Counted from the first letter of the stretch, positions 42,337-51,575 are shown. The stretch: DNA of 59,355 nucleotides from Bullifex porci (GCF_009695635.1 NZ_VUNN01000015.1:1-59355); one strand, 5' to 3'. Numbers and translations: made by a program. Notes: a model not told the origin generated them from the sequence alone.

Positions 42337-42352
42337 TTTAGTCTTTAAATTA

Positions 42353-43237
42353 TTATCCCTTTCGAGATTCATAAACAGCTGCACCACCTAAGAAATACTT
42401 AGATAGAGAGAAGAAGAGTATAAACATTGGAATAGATGCAAGAAGTGCACATGCCATCAAAGCACCCTCATCTGTTTGCTTTTCTTCTGCAAACTTTGAA
42501 ATATAGAGTGGTACTGTCTTCATTTTTTCTGCCTGTGAGCAGAGAAGTGGCCACAAAAGGTTATCCCATTGATTTCTAAAGGATAATATACCAAGAGTAG
42601 CAATAACTGGTGTTGAGTTTGGAAGTACAATTTTATAGTAAATCTTAAACTCACCAAGACCATCTACACGTGCTGCATCAAGATACTCACTTGGGAAGGT
42701 TAGTAAATATTGTCTCATCTGGAATACACCAAAGGCACTAACCAAGAATGGTATTATAAGACCTGGAATAGTATTGATAAGCTTAAACTTTGAAGCAACT
42801 AAATAAAGAGGGATCATAATTGCTTCAAAAGGTATCATCATAGTACTCATAATTAACATAAATACTAGAGTCTTACCTTTGAAATTAAACTTAGCTAAGC
42901 CATAGCCACATAAGGAAGCCATTAATACGGTAGTTATTGAACAGGTTAATGCAACAACTAAAGAGTTTAATAGGTTTGTAAAGAATATCTTCTCACCATG
43001 GTTACCCAATATAGCTTTCTGAAAGTTAGTAAAGAACGTTCTACTCTCTGAAGTAAAATATTTTTTACTAGGAATCCAAGTATATGGCATACTCATTATC
43101 TGCTTTGCATCCATGAAGGCTGCTGTAACCATGAATACTAGAGGAAGTATAGTAAATATTAGAACTAATATTAGTACGATATAGGTAATAACCTCACCTA
43201 CTCCTACCTTTCCAACGAATTTATTATTATTCATCAT
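42353..43237 (-). CDS. Carbohydrate ABC transporter permease, MalG type
   Basis: 294 residues with six predicted membrane helices. The EAA loop that contacts the ATPase is EYLDAARVDGLGEFKIYYKIVLP, near residue 190. The C-terminus ends in the usual short cytoplasmic tail after the last helix. GGAGG precedes two adjacent ATG codons. It is 11 nt after the MalF-type gene. No ATPase gene is in the locus, so a shared MsiK/UgpC-type ATPase elsewhere must energise it. Confidence 0.93.
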   Translation of the reverse strand: MMNNNKFVGKVGVGEVITYIVLILVLIFTILPLVFMVTAAFMDAKQIMSMPYTWIPSKKYFTSESRTFFTNFQKAILGNHGEKIFFTNLLNSLVVALTCSITTVLMASLCGYGLAKFNFKGKTLVFMLIMSTMMIPFEAIMIPLYLVASKFKLINTIPGLIIPFLVSAFGVFQMRQYLLTFPSEYLDAARVDGLGEFKIYYKIVLPNSTPVIATLGILSFRNQWDNLLWPLLCSQAEKMKTVPLYISKFAEEKQTDEGALMACALLASIPMFILFFSLSKYFLGGAAVYESRKG

Positions 43238-43248
43238 TTTCCTCCATC

Positions 43249-44175
43249 TTAATATTCGACGTCTTCATCACCCTTCTGAGTCTTAAACTGTAGGAAGGTA
43301 AAGAAAAGCATGATAACAAACAGGATGATAGACATAGCACTTGATCTTCCAAGTCTTCTATTTACAACACCTGTGTAGTAAATATTCATTGTAATAACAT
43401 CGATTGGCTCTCTTGCTGTTCCACCCTGGACAAACATGTATTGAGTACTGAAGGTCTTCAAGCACTGTAGCATTGCCATAATAGATACAAGCATGATAGT
43501 TGGCTTTAGAAGAGGAAGAGTAATCTTCCAAAAGGTATGCCATCTTGATGAGCCATCAACTATAGCTGCTTCATAAATTGTTGGAGGGATTGAAGCAAGT
43601 CCTGTAATAAATAGTATTGTAAAGTATCCTATGTATTTCCAGAAGTAAACTATAATAGTTGAAATTCTCAACATGTTATCATTTGTTAGCCACTGGAAAT
43701 CTCTTCCAGAGGATCTCATTACAAAATTTGATAGCTGGTTAAAGAGTCCAGTTGGCTGGAATAGAATCATCCAAATAGTTGCTGCTACTACACTAGATAG
43801 TACTGCAGGTGTATAGAAAGCAAGCTCGAACATCTTAGACTGTCCAGGCTTACGAAGCTGCATAATCATAACGGCAAGAATTAAAGAAACTACTACCATA
43901 GGAATAAATGTACCAATAGTAAAGATTCCTGTTGCCTTGAGAGAATTTATAAGGGAAAATCCCCCATTTGATTGAGTAAATAGATATACGTAGTTATCTA
44001 ATCCAATAAAATCCCAGGTACGCTTAATAGCATCTCTATTCGTAAGGCTTGTAATAAACGCACTAATAATTGGATAGAAGCTAAATACTGCAAAGAATAA
44101 TAGACATGGAATAGTAAATGCAAAGCCCCACTTTGCTTGCTGCTTCTCTATGCTAAATTTTTTTTCATGTTTCAT
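43249..44175 (-). CDS. Carbohydrate ABC transporter permease, MalF/UgpA type
   Basis: 308 residues, six membrane helices, starting with WGFAFTIPCLLFFAVFSFYPIISAF. The EAA loop is IYEAAIVDGSSRWHTFWKITLPLLKP. It is the partner of the MalG-type permease downstream. Between it and the binding-protein gene is a hairpin (44197-44223). AGAGAGG precedes the ATG. Confidence 0.93.
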   Translation of the reverse strand: MKHEKKFSIEKQQAKWGFAFTIPCLLFFAVFSFYPIISAFITSLTNRDAIKRTWDFIGLDNYVYLFTQSNGGFSLINSLKATGIFTIGTFIPMVVVSLILAVMIMQLRKPGQSKMFELAFYTPAVLSSVVAATIWMILFQPTGLFNQLSNFVMRSSGRDFQWLTNDNMLRISTIIVYFWKYIGYFTILFITGLASIPPTIYEAAIVDGSSRWHTFWKITLPLLKPTIMLVSIMAMLQCLKTFSTQYMFVQGGTAREPIDVITMNIYYTGVVNRRLGRSSAMSIILFVIMLFFTFLQFKTQKGDEDVEY

Positions 44176-44196
44176 TTTTAACCTCTCTTATTAAAC

Positions 44197-44223
44197 GTGG
44201 GCCGGTAAAATATGCCGACCCAC
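44197..44223 (-). promoter_or_regulatory. Intercistronic hairpin between binding-protein and permease genes
   Basis: GTGGGTCGG and CCGGCCCAC pair (one G-U) around an AT-rich loop, with no T-run after it. It probably protects the upstream binding-protein mRNA or partly stops transcription, giving more binding protein than permease. Confidence 0.6.
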
Positions 44224-44243
44224 AATTTTCAAACCAAATAAGA

Positions 44244-45539
44244 TCAGTCTGCGAGAATCTCTAATACATTCTTCTGGAGAGCATCATAAGCTACTGATGG
44301 ATCTGTACCCTGTAGCATAACCTGCTTAATTGCACTGTTGATAGCACTCTGGATTTCTGTAGCACCCTTTCCGTAGTATACGATGTGAGATCTAGCAAAG
44401 TCATTCTTGAATACCTCTGAATATGGCTGAGCAGCGTATGTTGCACCTTCCATCAATGCCTTAGTTGGCTGGATAAGTCCTACCTGTGTAAGGTACTCTT
44501 CAGCGTGTCCCTCTGTTAAGAGGAAGTACTTAATTAATTCCCAAGCCATCTGCTGTTCTGCCTTAGGCTTATCAGCATTAACCATGTAGAAGTGGCCATA
44601 GTAGCAACCAGCTACGTCCTTAACTGCATCCTCAAATACTGGATAAGGAACTACCATCCACTCACCACTGTTATAGAATGCTGCGTTATCTGAAAGGATT
44701 CTAGCTTCCTGATAAAGACCTGTGTTACACATTGCGATATCATTGTTGTCTTTATTGAAGAGCTTTCTAGCTGCTGTTAATGTTGGGTTACCAAGATTTT
44801 CACCCTGTGGGCCCCATTCCTTCATAAATGTTAAAGCCTTTACCCAAGCTTCCTTATTTACACATCCATCCTTCTCAGAGAGAGAACCACCAAGCTGCTC
44901 AACCATTGGAATGAAGTATGTGAGCTCATATGAATATCTGAAGTCAAAGCCTCTTCTTGTGATGATGTCACCATCTCTTATTACAATCTTCTTTGATACT
45001 TCCTTCATCTCTTCCCAAGTCTTTGGATAATCCTTTTCTGGGTCTAAGCCTGCATCTCTAAATACCTTCTTATTTAAGAAGATAGACCAGTTTGTAAGCT
45101 CAAGAGGAAGACCATAAACATCACCATCGTAGTAAACTGCATCAATCATACCATCTTGATAGTTAGCGAGAAGATCCTTAGCATCCTTGAAGCCGAGAGT
45201 CTTGTAATCTGCTGGAGCTACACGACCAGCTTCGATATACTGGAATTCGTTTTCGATAGGAAGGTTAAAGAATGATGGACCTTCTCCTGATGCGAAAGCT
45301 GTCTGAATGAGCTCTCTAAGCTTCTCTGCACTCTGTCTTGTAACGTTAACAGTTACATTTGGATGAAGCTGCTTGAATTCTTCAATATATCTCTCTTCAA
45401 GAACCTGTCTAGCGGAATCCTCATGTGTCCAGAATTCGAGAGTAATTGGCTCATCTGCCTTAGGTTCACTTGCACCCTGTGCAAATACAGATGTAAGTGT
45501 CATTACTAAACAAAGTAATAAAACCAATGCTTTTTTCAT
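44244..45539 (-). CDS. Extracellular sugar-binding protein of an ABC transporter
   Basis: 431 residues, family 1 solute-binding protein. The signal peptide KKALVLLLCLVMTLTSVFAQGASEP is cleaved probably after VFA; no typical lipobox is at the usual site. The body shares long blocks with the protein at 40565-41881. It is first in the operon with the two permeases. AAAGGAGG precedes the ATG, the strongest ribosome binding site in the locus. The sugar is unknown; the closest family members bind oligosaccharides. Confidence 0.92.
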   Translation of the reverse strand: MKKALVLLLCLVMTLTSVFAQGASEPKADEPITLEFWTHEDSARQVLEERYIEEFKQLHPNVTVNVTRQSAEKLRELIQTAFASGEGPSFFNLPIENEFQYIEAGRVAPADYKTLGFKDAKDLLANYQDGMIDAVYYDGDVYGLPLELTNWSIFLNKKVFRDAGLDPEKDYPKTWEEMKEVSKKIVIRDGDIITRRGFDFRYSYELTYFIPMVEQLGGSLSEKDGCVNKEAWVKALTFMKEWGPQGENLGNPTLTAARKLFNKDNNDIAMCNTGLYQEARILSDNAAFYNSGEWMVVPYPVFEDAVKDVAGCYYGHFYMVNADKPKAEQQMAWELIKYFLLTEGHAEEYLTQVGLIQPTKALMEGATYAAQPYSEVFKNDFARSHIVYYGKGATEIQSAINSAIKQVMLQGTDPSVAYDALQKNVLEILAD

Positions 45540-45640
45540 ATAAAAATTGCCTCCTTTTATGGCTTTCTATAATTAATCATCAATTTAATTTCTTCGTTTC
45601 GCAATTGTAATTATTTATCGTTTTTTGAATAAAATTCAGA

Positions 45641-45668
45641 AAAAGAAGCACCTATTACAGTGCTTCTT
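45641..45668 (-). terminator. Terminator overlapping the stop codon of the Smr-domain gene
   Basis: AGAAGCAC and GTGCTTCT pair on the minus strand around a loop containing the TAA, followed by TTTT. The stem includes the last two codons of the gene. Confidence 0.85.
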
Positions 45669-47541
45669 CTTCCTTCTTTAATATTACCCAAACAGCTCCA
45701 GTACCTCCATATTGGATCTTTGGAACTATAATTTCTCGAGCAATTTTTCTCTCATTCAAAATCTTATAAACTAAGTCCTTAAGAACGCCAACACCATCCT
45801 CAGAGTGTAATCCCTTTCCATGGATTATAGCAATCTTTTGTATCTTAGAGGAAAGTGCTTCATCTAAGAAATGGTTGATTTCACTCTCCGCCTCTACATA
45901 TGTCATTCCATGAAGATCTAGTGTTGCTAATGGAAGCATTACTCTTAGCTCATTCATAGTTTTTTCTCGAGGCTTCTTCCTTAGCTCACCCTTCTCCTTT
46001 AAAATATCCTCAAAGCTCTTCTGAGGAATTTTATTAACACTCTCATTAAATAGCTTTGATTTCTTTATTGGAGCCTTTTTAATGACAATTTGTTCTGTAT
46101 CAGGCTTTTCAACAATATCCTCAGTTACAAGCTCCTTTTTCTCTTCTCTTATAATTGGTTTGTTATCACCAAAGATAGACCAAGCAACAGTAGAAGGACG
46201 TTCATCGTCCTCTTCCTTTTCTTTAAAGAAGGTTGTCTTTTCAGGAATAACTTCCTCTTTTTCTACAATCTCTTTTTTAACACTCTCTGTTTTTATAGAA
46301 CATTCAAAGGAGTTAAGAAGCTCACCAAAGTCTTTAGTTGGCTTATAGGAAGGTGAAACACGCTTTATCTCTTCCTTTATAGGAGTCTCCTCCTTTACTT
46401 CCTCTTTAACCTTTTCCTCTCTCTCAATTGGTTTATTCTCTCCAAAGACAGACCAAGCAACAGAGGAAGGGCGCTCATCATCCTCTTCCTTTTCTTTAAA
46501 GAATGTTGGCTTTACAGGAAGAGCTTCCTCTTTTTCTACAATCTCTTTTTTAACACTCTCTATCTTTATAGAACCTTCAAAGGAGTTAAGAAGCTCACCA
46601 AAGTCTTTAGTTGGCTTATAGGAAGGTGAAACACGCTTTATCTCTTCCTTTATAGGAGTCTCTTCCTTTACTTCCTCTTTAACCTTTTTCTCTCTCTCAA
46701 TTGGCTTATTGTCTCCAAAGACAGACCAAGCAACAGTAGCAGGACGCTCATCATCCTCTTCCTTTTCCTTAAAGAAAGTTGGCTTTTCAGGAATTATCTC
46801 CTTCTTTTTTTCAACCTTTACTTCTTTCTTCTCTTCAACTTTCTTTGGCTTTACCTTACCTTCAAAGGAATCAAGTAAATCTCCAAAGCTTTTTGTTGGT
46901 TTATATTCCTTCGATACTCTTTTAAAGCTTTTTTCAGCTTCTTCTTTTACTTCTTCCTTCCTTTCAGCTCTTTCAATTTTTTTATTATCACCAAAAACTG
47001 ACCAAGCAACTGTGGATGGACGCTCATCATCTTCCTCCATTTGCTTAAAGAAGGTTGGCTTTGGAGCATCTAAAACCTTTTCCTTAACAACAGGAGTATC
47101 ATCCTGTTTCTTTACAGGCTTTCCCTCAAATTGATCTAACAGTGAGCCAAAGTCTTTAGTTGGTTTATAGGAAGGAGATACTCTTTTTATTTCCTGTTTT
47201 TTATTAATACTTTTTTTATCTGTTTTCTTTTCCCACTGCGCAAAGATATCAGCAAAGGAGGTTTCCTTTGCTTTTATTTCTTCCTTCTTTCCCTTTGAAG
47301 GAAGTGCATATGGATTTCCAGTATGCTCCCAGTTATATAAAATATCCTTAAAGGATGCATTAGGATCATAGCCCTGAACAATTTGAGATGGCTTTTTAGG
47401 AGGAGTCCTTTTTGCCTTTGGCTCCTCTTCCTTTTTCTCCTTTAATACGATGTTTTTAAAGGGAGAATCTGCTAGATTTTCATCATCAGTTAGAAAAGAG
47501 CGACCTGTTTCAGTCGCTCTTCTTTTATCTTTCTTACCCAT
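45655..47541 (-). CDS. Smr-domain protein with long internal repeat region
   Basis: 628 residues. The C-terminal 90 residues are an Smr domain: LDLHGMTYVEAE near 541, IIHGKGLHSEDGVG near 573, and GGTGAVWVIL at the end. Smr domains bind or cut nucleic acid (MutS2, and ribosome-collision nucleases). The first 530 residues are charged, low-complexity and probably disordered, with four tandem units of 91-92 residues at about 116-465. Each unit has two conserved islands, RVSPSYKPTKDFGELLNSFEG and FFKEKEEDDERPSTVAWSVF. The shorter motif [SD]F-x-x-[IL]-[LF]-x-x-[WF]-E also occurs outside the units, at about 63 and 94. No N-terminal family is recognised. It is followed downstream by a terminator and lies 2 nt after the CBS-ACT gene. 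Confidence 0.85.
   Translation of the reverse strand: MGKKDKRRATETGRSFLTDDENLADSPFKNIVLKEKKEEEPKAKRTPPKKPSQIVQGYDPNASFKDILYNWEHTGNPYALPSKGKKEEIKAKETSFADIFAQWEKKTDKKSINKKQEIKRVSPSYKPTKDFGSLLDQFEGKPVKKQDDTPVVKEKVLDAPKPTFFKQMEEDDERPSTVAWSVFGDNKKIERAERKEEVKEEAEKSFKRVSKEYKPTKSFGDLLDSFEGKVKPKKVEEKKEVKVEKKKEIIPEKPTFFKEKEEDDERPATVAWSVFGDNKPIEREKKVKEEVKEETPIKEEIKRVSPSYKPTKDFGELLNSFEGSIKIESVKKEIVEKEEALPVKPTFFKEKEEDDERPSSVAWSVFGENKPIEREEKVKEEVKEETPIKEEIKRVSPSYKPTKDFGELLNSFECSIKTESVKKEIVEKEEVIPEKTTFFKEKEEDDERPSTVAWSIFGDNKPIIREEKKELVTEDIVEKPDTEQIVIKKAPIKKSKLFNESVNKIPQKSFEDILKEKGELRKKPREKTMNELRVMLPLATLDLHGMTYVEAESEINHFLDEALSSKIQKIAIIHGKGLHSEDGVGVLKDLVYKILNERKIAREIIVPKIQYGGTGAVWVILKKEEEAL
46147..47195 (-). 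repeat. Four-copy tandem repeat inside the Smr-domain gene
   Basis: Units are marked by the sequence around GACCAAGC (plus strand) at 46179, 46452, 46725 and 47001. The period is 273 bp for the three distal units and 276 bp for the first, always a multiple of three. Neighbouring units at about 46245-46520 and 46520-46790 are nearly identical at the DNA level, so the expansion is recent. The copy nearest the N-terminus is most diverged. Confidence 0.85.
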
Positions 47542-47543
47542 TA

Positions 47544-48188
47544 TTAAGCTTCCCTAATATCGAGGATTTCTTTAACAAGTGGACTTAACAAAGAAGTGAG
47601 CTTTTCCTTAGTACAGCCTTGAACCTTAATTGTACATATTGCGTTACTAGGGTCAGTACCCATAAAGGTACCAAAGGAAATAATATCAAAGCCTGCATCA
47701 GAAATAACACGTGAAACAGCAGCAATTGTACCTGGCTTATCATCAACTAGGAATGATACGCGTACTCCAAAGTGGCGAGCACCAAAGAGTTCTAAAAGAA
47801 TTTTAAACATATCACTCTTTGAAACTATACCAACTAGCTTTCCATTCTCAACAACTGGTAAGCATGATAAATCCTGGTCTACCATTAAACGAGCAGCCTC
47901 TTCTACAGGAGTATCCTTACTTATAGTAACAGGATTTTTTGACATAATCTTTTTTACTGTGAGTTTAGATAATAGATATGCCATCTCATGAATAGAAAGA
48001 GATGATGCTGGTGAAGGAGTCGCAAAAAGAATATCCTTTTCACTAATAACACCAACTAGGTTCTTATCCTTATCAAGGACTGGTAAGCGATGGACCTTCT
48101 CCTTCTTCATTAAATCAGATGCCTCTACTACACTCGCATCAGGAGTAATGGTAACAGGATTCTTAGTCATTCTTCTTTCTATAATCAT
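47544..48188 (-). CDS. CBS-CBS-ACT domain protein
   Basis: 214 residues. Two CBS motifs (RRMTKNPVTITPDASVVEA to VGVISEKDILFA, and IMSKNPVTISKDTPVEEA to VGIVSKSDMF) form a Bateman module binding adenosyl nucleotides. The C-terminal 70 residues (VRVSFLVDDKPGTIAAVSRVISDAGFDIIS) are an ACT domain, which usually binds amino acids. The arrangement resembles AcuB-type proteins. It sits 55 nt behind livF and 2 nt before the Smr gene. A regulatory or sensor role for amino acid or energy state is likely; the target is unknown. Confidence 0.9.
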   Translation of the reverse strand: MIIERRMTKNPVTITPDASVVEASDLMKKEKVHRLPVLDKDKNLVGVISEKDILFATPSPASSLSIHEMAYLLSKLTVKKIMSKNPVTISKDTPVEEAARLMVDQDLSCLPVVENGKLVGIVSKSDMFKILLELFGARHFGVRVSFLVDDKPGTIAAVSRVISDAGFDIISFGTFMGTDPSNAICTIKVQGCTKEKLTSLLSPLVKEILDIREA

Positions 48189-48243
48189 TTTTACCCTCCG
48201 TCAAATAAATCTTACAATACAATGTTAAAAGATTAAAGGAAAA

Positions 48244-48975
48244 TCACTCTCCTAAATAAGCAGCCTTTACCTTTTCATTAGTTAAAAGGTTGCTTGCTTT
48301 ATCAGCTAATACTATCTTACCATTTTCCATTACATATCCCTTATTTGAAGCCTTTAAAGCCATTCTAGCATTCTGCTCAACAAGGAATATAGTTACCTTA
48401 TCCTGCTTGTTAATCAAAGCAATCTTATTAAAGATATCCTGAATAATAAGAGGAGCAAGTCCTAAGCCTGGTTCATCAAGTAATATCATTCTAGGAGATG
48501 ACATTAGAGCACGAGCGATAGCCATCATCTGCTGTTCACCACCAGATAAGCTTCTAGTCTTTTGCTTTCTTCTTGCACCTAAGATTGGGAAGAAGTCAAA
48601 CATTTCTTCCTTCTTCTTAGCAATTACATTTTGATCTCTAACCATAAAGGCACCCATATCAAGGTTCTCTTCAACGGTCATATCAGCAAAGACACGTCTA
48701 CCCTCTGGAACTAGTGAAATACCCATCTTAGCAATTTGGTCTGTTGTATGCTTAACCTTCTTTGCTTGACAAATCACTTCACCATCAAAGCATATTTGGC
48801 CATTAGTAAGTCCTTCAAGACCAACAATAGACTTTAAAAGTGTTGATTTACCAGCACCATTTGCACCGATTAAGCAAACGATATCACCTTGGTCAACATG
48901 CATTGAAACACCGCTAAGTGCTTTGATGTTTCCATAACAAACATCAATATTCTCAATTGTAAGAAGCTCAGACAT
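48244..48975 (-). CDS. livF: Branched-chain amino acid ABC transporter ATPase
   Basis: 243 residues. Walker A is GANGAGKST near 40, the signature is LSGGEQQMMAIARALMS, Walker B is MILLDEPGLGL, and the switch is FLVEQN. The fold and length are those of LivF. Its ATG touches the livG stop codon by one base, so the two are translationally coupled. It is the last gene of the liv operon. Confidence 0.95.
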   Translation of the reverse strand: MSELLTIENIDVCYGNIKALSGVSMHVDQGDIVCLIGANGAGKSTLLKSIVGLEGLTNGQICFDGEVICQAKKVKHTTDQIAKMGISLVPEGRRVFADMTVEENLDMGAFMVRDQNVIAKKKEEMFDFFPILGARRKQKTRSLSGGEQQMMAIARALMSSPRMILLDEPGLGLAPLIIQDIFNKIALINKQDKVTIFLVEQNARMALKASNKGYVMENGKIVLADKASNLLTNEKVKAAYLGE

Positions 48976-49751
48976 TAATCATCCTCCTCTGATCCAAGGT
49001 ATGCTTCAATGACGACAGGGTCATGCTTAATAGCATTAGGTGTTCCTGACGCTATCTTATTACCAAAGTTTAGAACAGTAATTTCATCACAAATATTCAT
49101 TACAAGCTTCATATCGTGTTCGATTAATACAACACTAACTCCAAGAGAACGAATACGTGAAATCATCTCCATTAGGTGCTCAGTTTCTTGAGGGTTCATA
49201 CCAGCTGCAGGCTCATCGAGGAATAAAAGTTTTGGCTCTGTAGCCATAGCTCTAGCGATCTCAAGCTCTCTTTGGTGGCCATAAGGAAGAGCCTTTGCAT
49301 CTTCATTTCTTAAATCTGCTAAGCCAAAGAAATCAAGGTACTCAAGAGCCTTATTATATATTGTCTTTTCCTCATTTTTCATGAAGAAGTAGCTCTTAAC
49401 AGATTGCAAAAAACGACCCTTATTCTTATCACCAACCTTAAAGTGGCGACCAATCATAACATTTTCTACAACACTCATCTCCTTAAAGAGACGAATATTT
49501 TGGAAGGTTCTGGCAATTCCAAGACGACAAATCTCATTAGCTTTTTTTCCAGTAATATCCTTACCTTCAAATAAAACCTTACCATTAGTTGGAGTATCGA
49601 GTCCTGTCATGTTATTAAACAGTGTTGTTTTACCAGCACCATTAGGGCCAATAAGACCTGTAATTAAACCCTCTTGGACACGGAAATCAACCTCATTAAC
49701 GGCAACGACACCGCCATAAACTCTTGAAAGCTTTTCAGTTTCTAGTAGCAT
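48975..49751 (-). CDS. livG: Branched-chain amino acid ABC transporter ATPase
   Basis: 258 residues. GPNGAGKTTLFNNMTG is Walker A, LPYGHQRELEIARAMA replaces the LSGGQ signature as usual in LivG, LLFLDEPAAGMNP is Walker B, and VLIEHDMK is the switch. The frame is open to 49799, but the ATG at 49751 (MLLETEKLSR) has AAGGGGG upstream and starts at the family's normal place, overlapping livM by 17 nt. Confidence 0.95.
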   Translation of the reverse strand: MLLETEKLSRVYGGVVAVNEVDFRVQEGLITGLIGPNGAGKTTLFNNMTGLDTPTNGKVLFEGKDITGKKANEICRLGIARTFQNIRLFKEMSVVENVMIGRHFKVGDKNKGRFLQSVKSYFFMKNEEKTIYNKALEYLDFFGLADLRNEDAKALPYGHQRELEIARAMATEPKLLFLDEPAAGMNPQETEHLMEMISRIRSLGVSVVLIEHDMKLVMNICDEITVLNFGNKIASGTPNAIKHDPVVIEAYLGSEEDD

Positions 49752-50658
49752 CCTTAGCCCCCTTCTTGCGTTTTTCACCGCTATAGTCGAACTTCTCACG
49801 ACCCATAATACCCTGAGGTCTCCAAATCATCATAACAACTAGGATAAGACCAAAGATAATTTGTTTTGCTTGAGCTGGAATAACATTTGTAAGTCCAGTA
49901 AGCTGAGGGAAGTATGAAATAAACTGAATAATAAAGGCTCCTAAAATACAAGCTAAGAAGTTACCCATACCACCAAGAACAACCATACAAAGTACCATGA
50001 TTGAAACCATGAAGGTATAAGTACCTGGTGTAACTGAAAGAATGTATACAGCCTGGAATGAGCCTGCGATACCAGCTACGCTTGCACCTAAGATAAATGC
50101 AGATACCTTATATTTAGTAGTATTAATACCCATTGAAGCGGCTGCAATTTCATCCTCTCTTACTGCTGCTAGAGCTCTACCCATCCTAGAGCGTGCGAGA
50201 CGTCTAAATAAGAAGTAGCAAATAGCTAAAACAACAACTAGCATAATTAAGAATGCAGTCTTTTTATATGGATTAAACTTAAAGCCCAAAATAGCAGCCT
50301 GAGGAATCTTCTGAATTCCCATAGGTCCCTTTGTTAAGCTATCCCAGTTATTGATTACGTTTCTAACAATTTCACCAAAACCAAGTGTTGCAATTGCAAG
50401 GTAGTCACCCTTAAGTCTTAAGGTTGGCATACCAATTGCAAAGCCGCAAATTGCACTGATTAATACAGCAACAGGGAGTGTAAGCCAAAAGTTCCAGCCA
50501 TAGGTAGTTGTTAAGATTGCAGTTGCATAGCTACCAAGTGCAAAGAAGCCTGCCTGACAGAGAGAGAGCATACCACCATAACCAGTGATGAGGTTCTGTC
50601 CGATTGCCATAAGTGCATAGATACATGTATATATCAAAATAATCTGAAAGAAACTCAT
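49735..50658 (-). CDS. livM: Branched-chain amino acid ABC transporter permease
   Basis: 307 residues with eight to ten membrane helices. ALGFGEIVRNVINN-type segment, RMGRALAAVREDEIAAASMGINTTKYKVSAF (the ATPase-contact loop) and GGMGNFLACILGAF are family features. Its start overlaps the livH stop by 4 nt. Confidence 0.95.
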   Translation of the reverse strand: MSFFQIILIYTCIYALMAIGQNLITGYGGMLSLCQAGFFALGSYATAILTTTYGWNFWLTLPVAVLISAICGFAIGMPTLRLKGDYLAIATLGFGEIVRNVINNWDSLTKGPMGIQKIPQAAILGFKFNPYKKTAFLIMLVVVLAICYFLFRRLARSRMGRALAAVREDEIAAASMGINTTKYKVSAFILGASVAGIAGSFQAVYILSVTPGTYTFMVSIMVLCMVVLGGMGNFLACILGAFIIQFISYFPQLTGLTNVIPAQAKQIIFGLILVVMMIWRPQGIMGREKFDYSGEKRKKGAKDATRN

Positions 50659-51575
50659 ACCTTCTCCTTTTCAACCTTACCAAGAATACCCTCTGGCTTG
50701 AGGAGTAATATAATGATAAGAATAACGAATGCGATTGTATCCTTATAACCCTGAGGAATACCAAGTACAGCAACACCAAAGGTTTCAACAAGGCCAAGTA
50801 GAATACCACCAAGCATAGCGCCTGAAATATTACCAATACCACCAACTACAGCTGCAACGAAGGCCTTTAAGCCTGTCATTGTTCCAAGTGTTGGATAGCA
50901 CTTATAGTCAAGTGCAATGAGCATGCCACCAACTGCTGCTAAAGCAGAACCAATAGCAAATGTAAGAGAAATTACCACATTTACATTAATACCCATTAAT
51001 TGAGCTGTATCCTGATCTAGAGAGGTAGCTCTCATAGCCTTACCCATTCTAGACTTTCCTACGAATAGGGTTAATGCAACCATCATTGCAAAGGATACAA
51101 TTAAAACAAGTATCTGGTGTGGTGTAATAGAAATTCCTAAAATAGTAATTGGAGAGTTATCAAAAGGATAATTTAGCTTCCTTGATTGAGTTCCCCACAT
51201 CCAAGCTGCTCCATTTGAAAGAATAAATGAAACACCAATAGCTGAAAGTAGAGGAGCAAGTCTTGCAGCTCTTCTTAGAGGCTTATAAGCGACTTTTTCA
51301 ATGAACATACCAAGAACTGCACAGAATACTGCAGAGAAAATCATCGCTAATAGAAATGAAATAAAGGTCCAAGCCCCGAGAGGTGCATCGCCTCTTAAAA
51401 AGTCAAAGGCAAACATACCCATGTACGCACCTACCATTAGGATATCGCCATGAGCAAAGTTAATAAACTTTAAGATACCATATACCATAGTGTATCCAAG
51501 TGCGATTAAAGCATAGATACCACCTAAGGTAAGGCCATTTGTGAGATGCTGAAAAAATACTGCTACAGATGACAC
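50655..51575 (-). CDS. livH: Branched-chain amino acid ABC transporter permease
   Basis: 306 residues with about eight membrane helices. GLTLGGIYALIALGYTMVYGILKFINFAHGD at the start, RMGKAMRATSLDQDTAQLMGIN (the ATPase-contact loop) and GGIGNISGAMLGG identify LivH. It is preceded by a hairpin (51599-51627) that separates it from the binding-protein gene. Confidence 0.95.
   Translation of the reverse strand: MSSVAVFFQHLTNGLTLGGIYALIALGYTMVYGILKFINFAHGDILMVGAYMGMFAFDFLRGDAPLGAWTFISFLLAMIFSAVFCAVLGMFIEKVAYKPLRRAARLAPLLSAIGVSFILSNGAAWMWGTQSRKLNYPFDNSPITILGISITPHQILVLIVSFAMMVALTLFVGKSRMGKAMRATSLDQDTAQLMGINVNVVISLTFAIGSALAAVGGMLIALDYKCYPTLGTMTGLKAFVAAVVGGIGNISGAMLGGILLGLVETFGVAVLGIPQGYKDTIAFVILIIILLLKPEGILGKVEKEKV

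Noticed and set aside
46082-47134. Long plus-strand reading frames opposite the Smr-domain gene
   Set aside because: They are antisense shadows of the repeated, Lys/Glu-rich coding sequence, mostly Ser/Phe/Leu, without ribosome binding sites.
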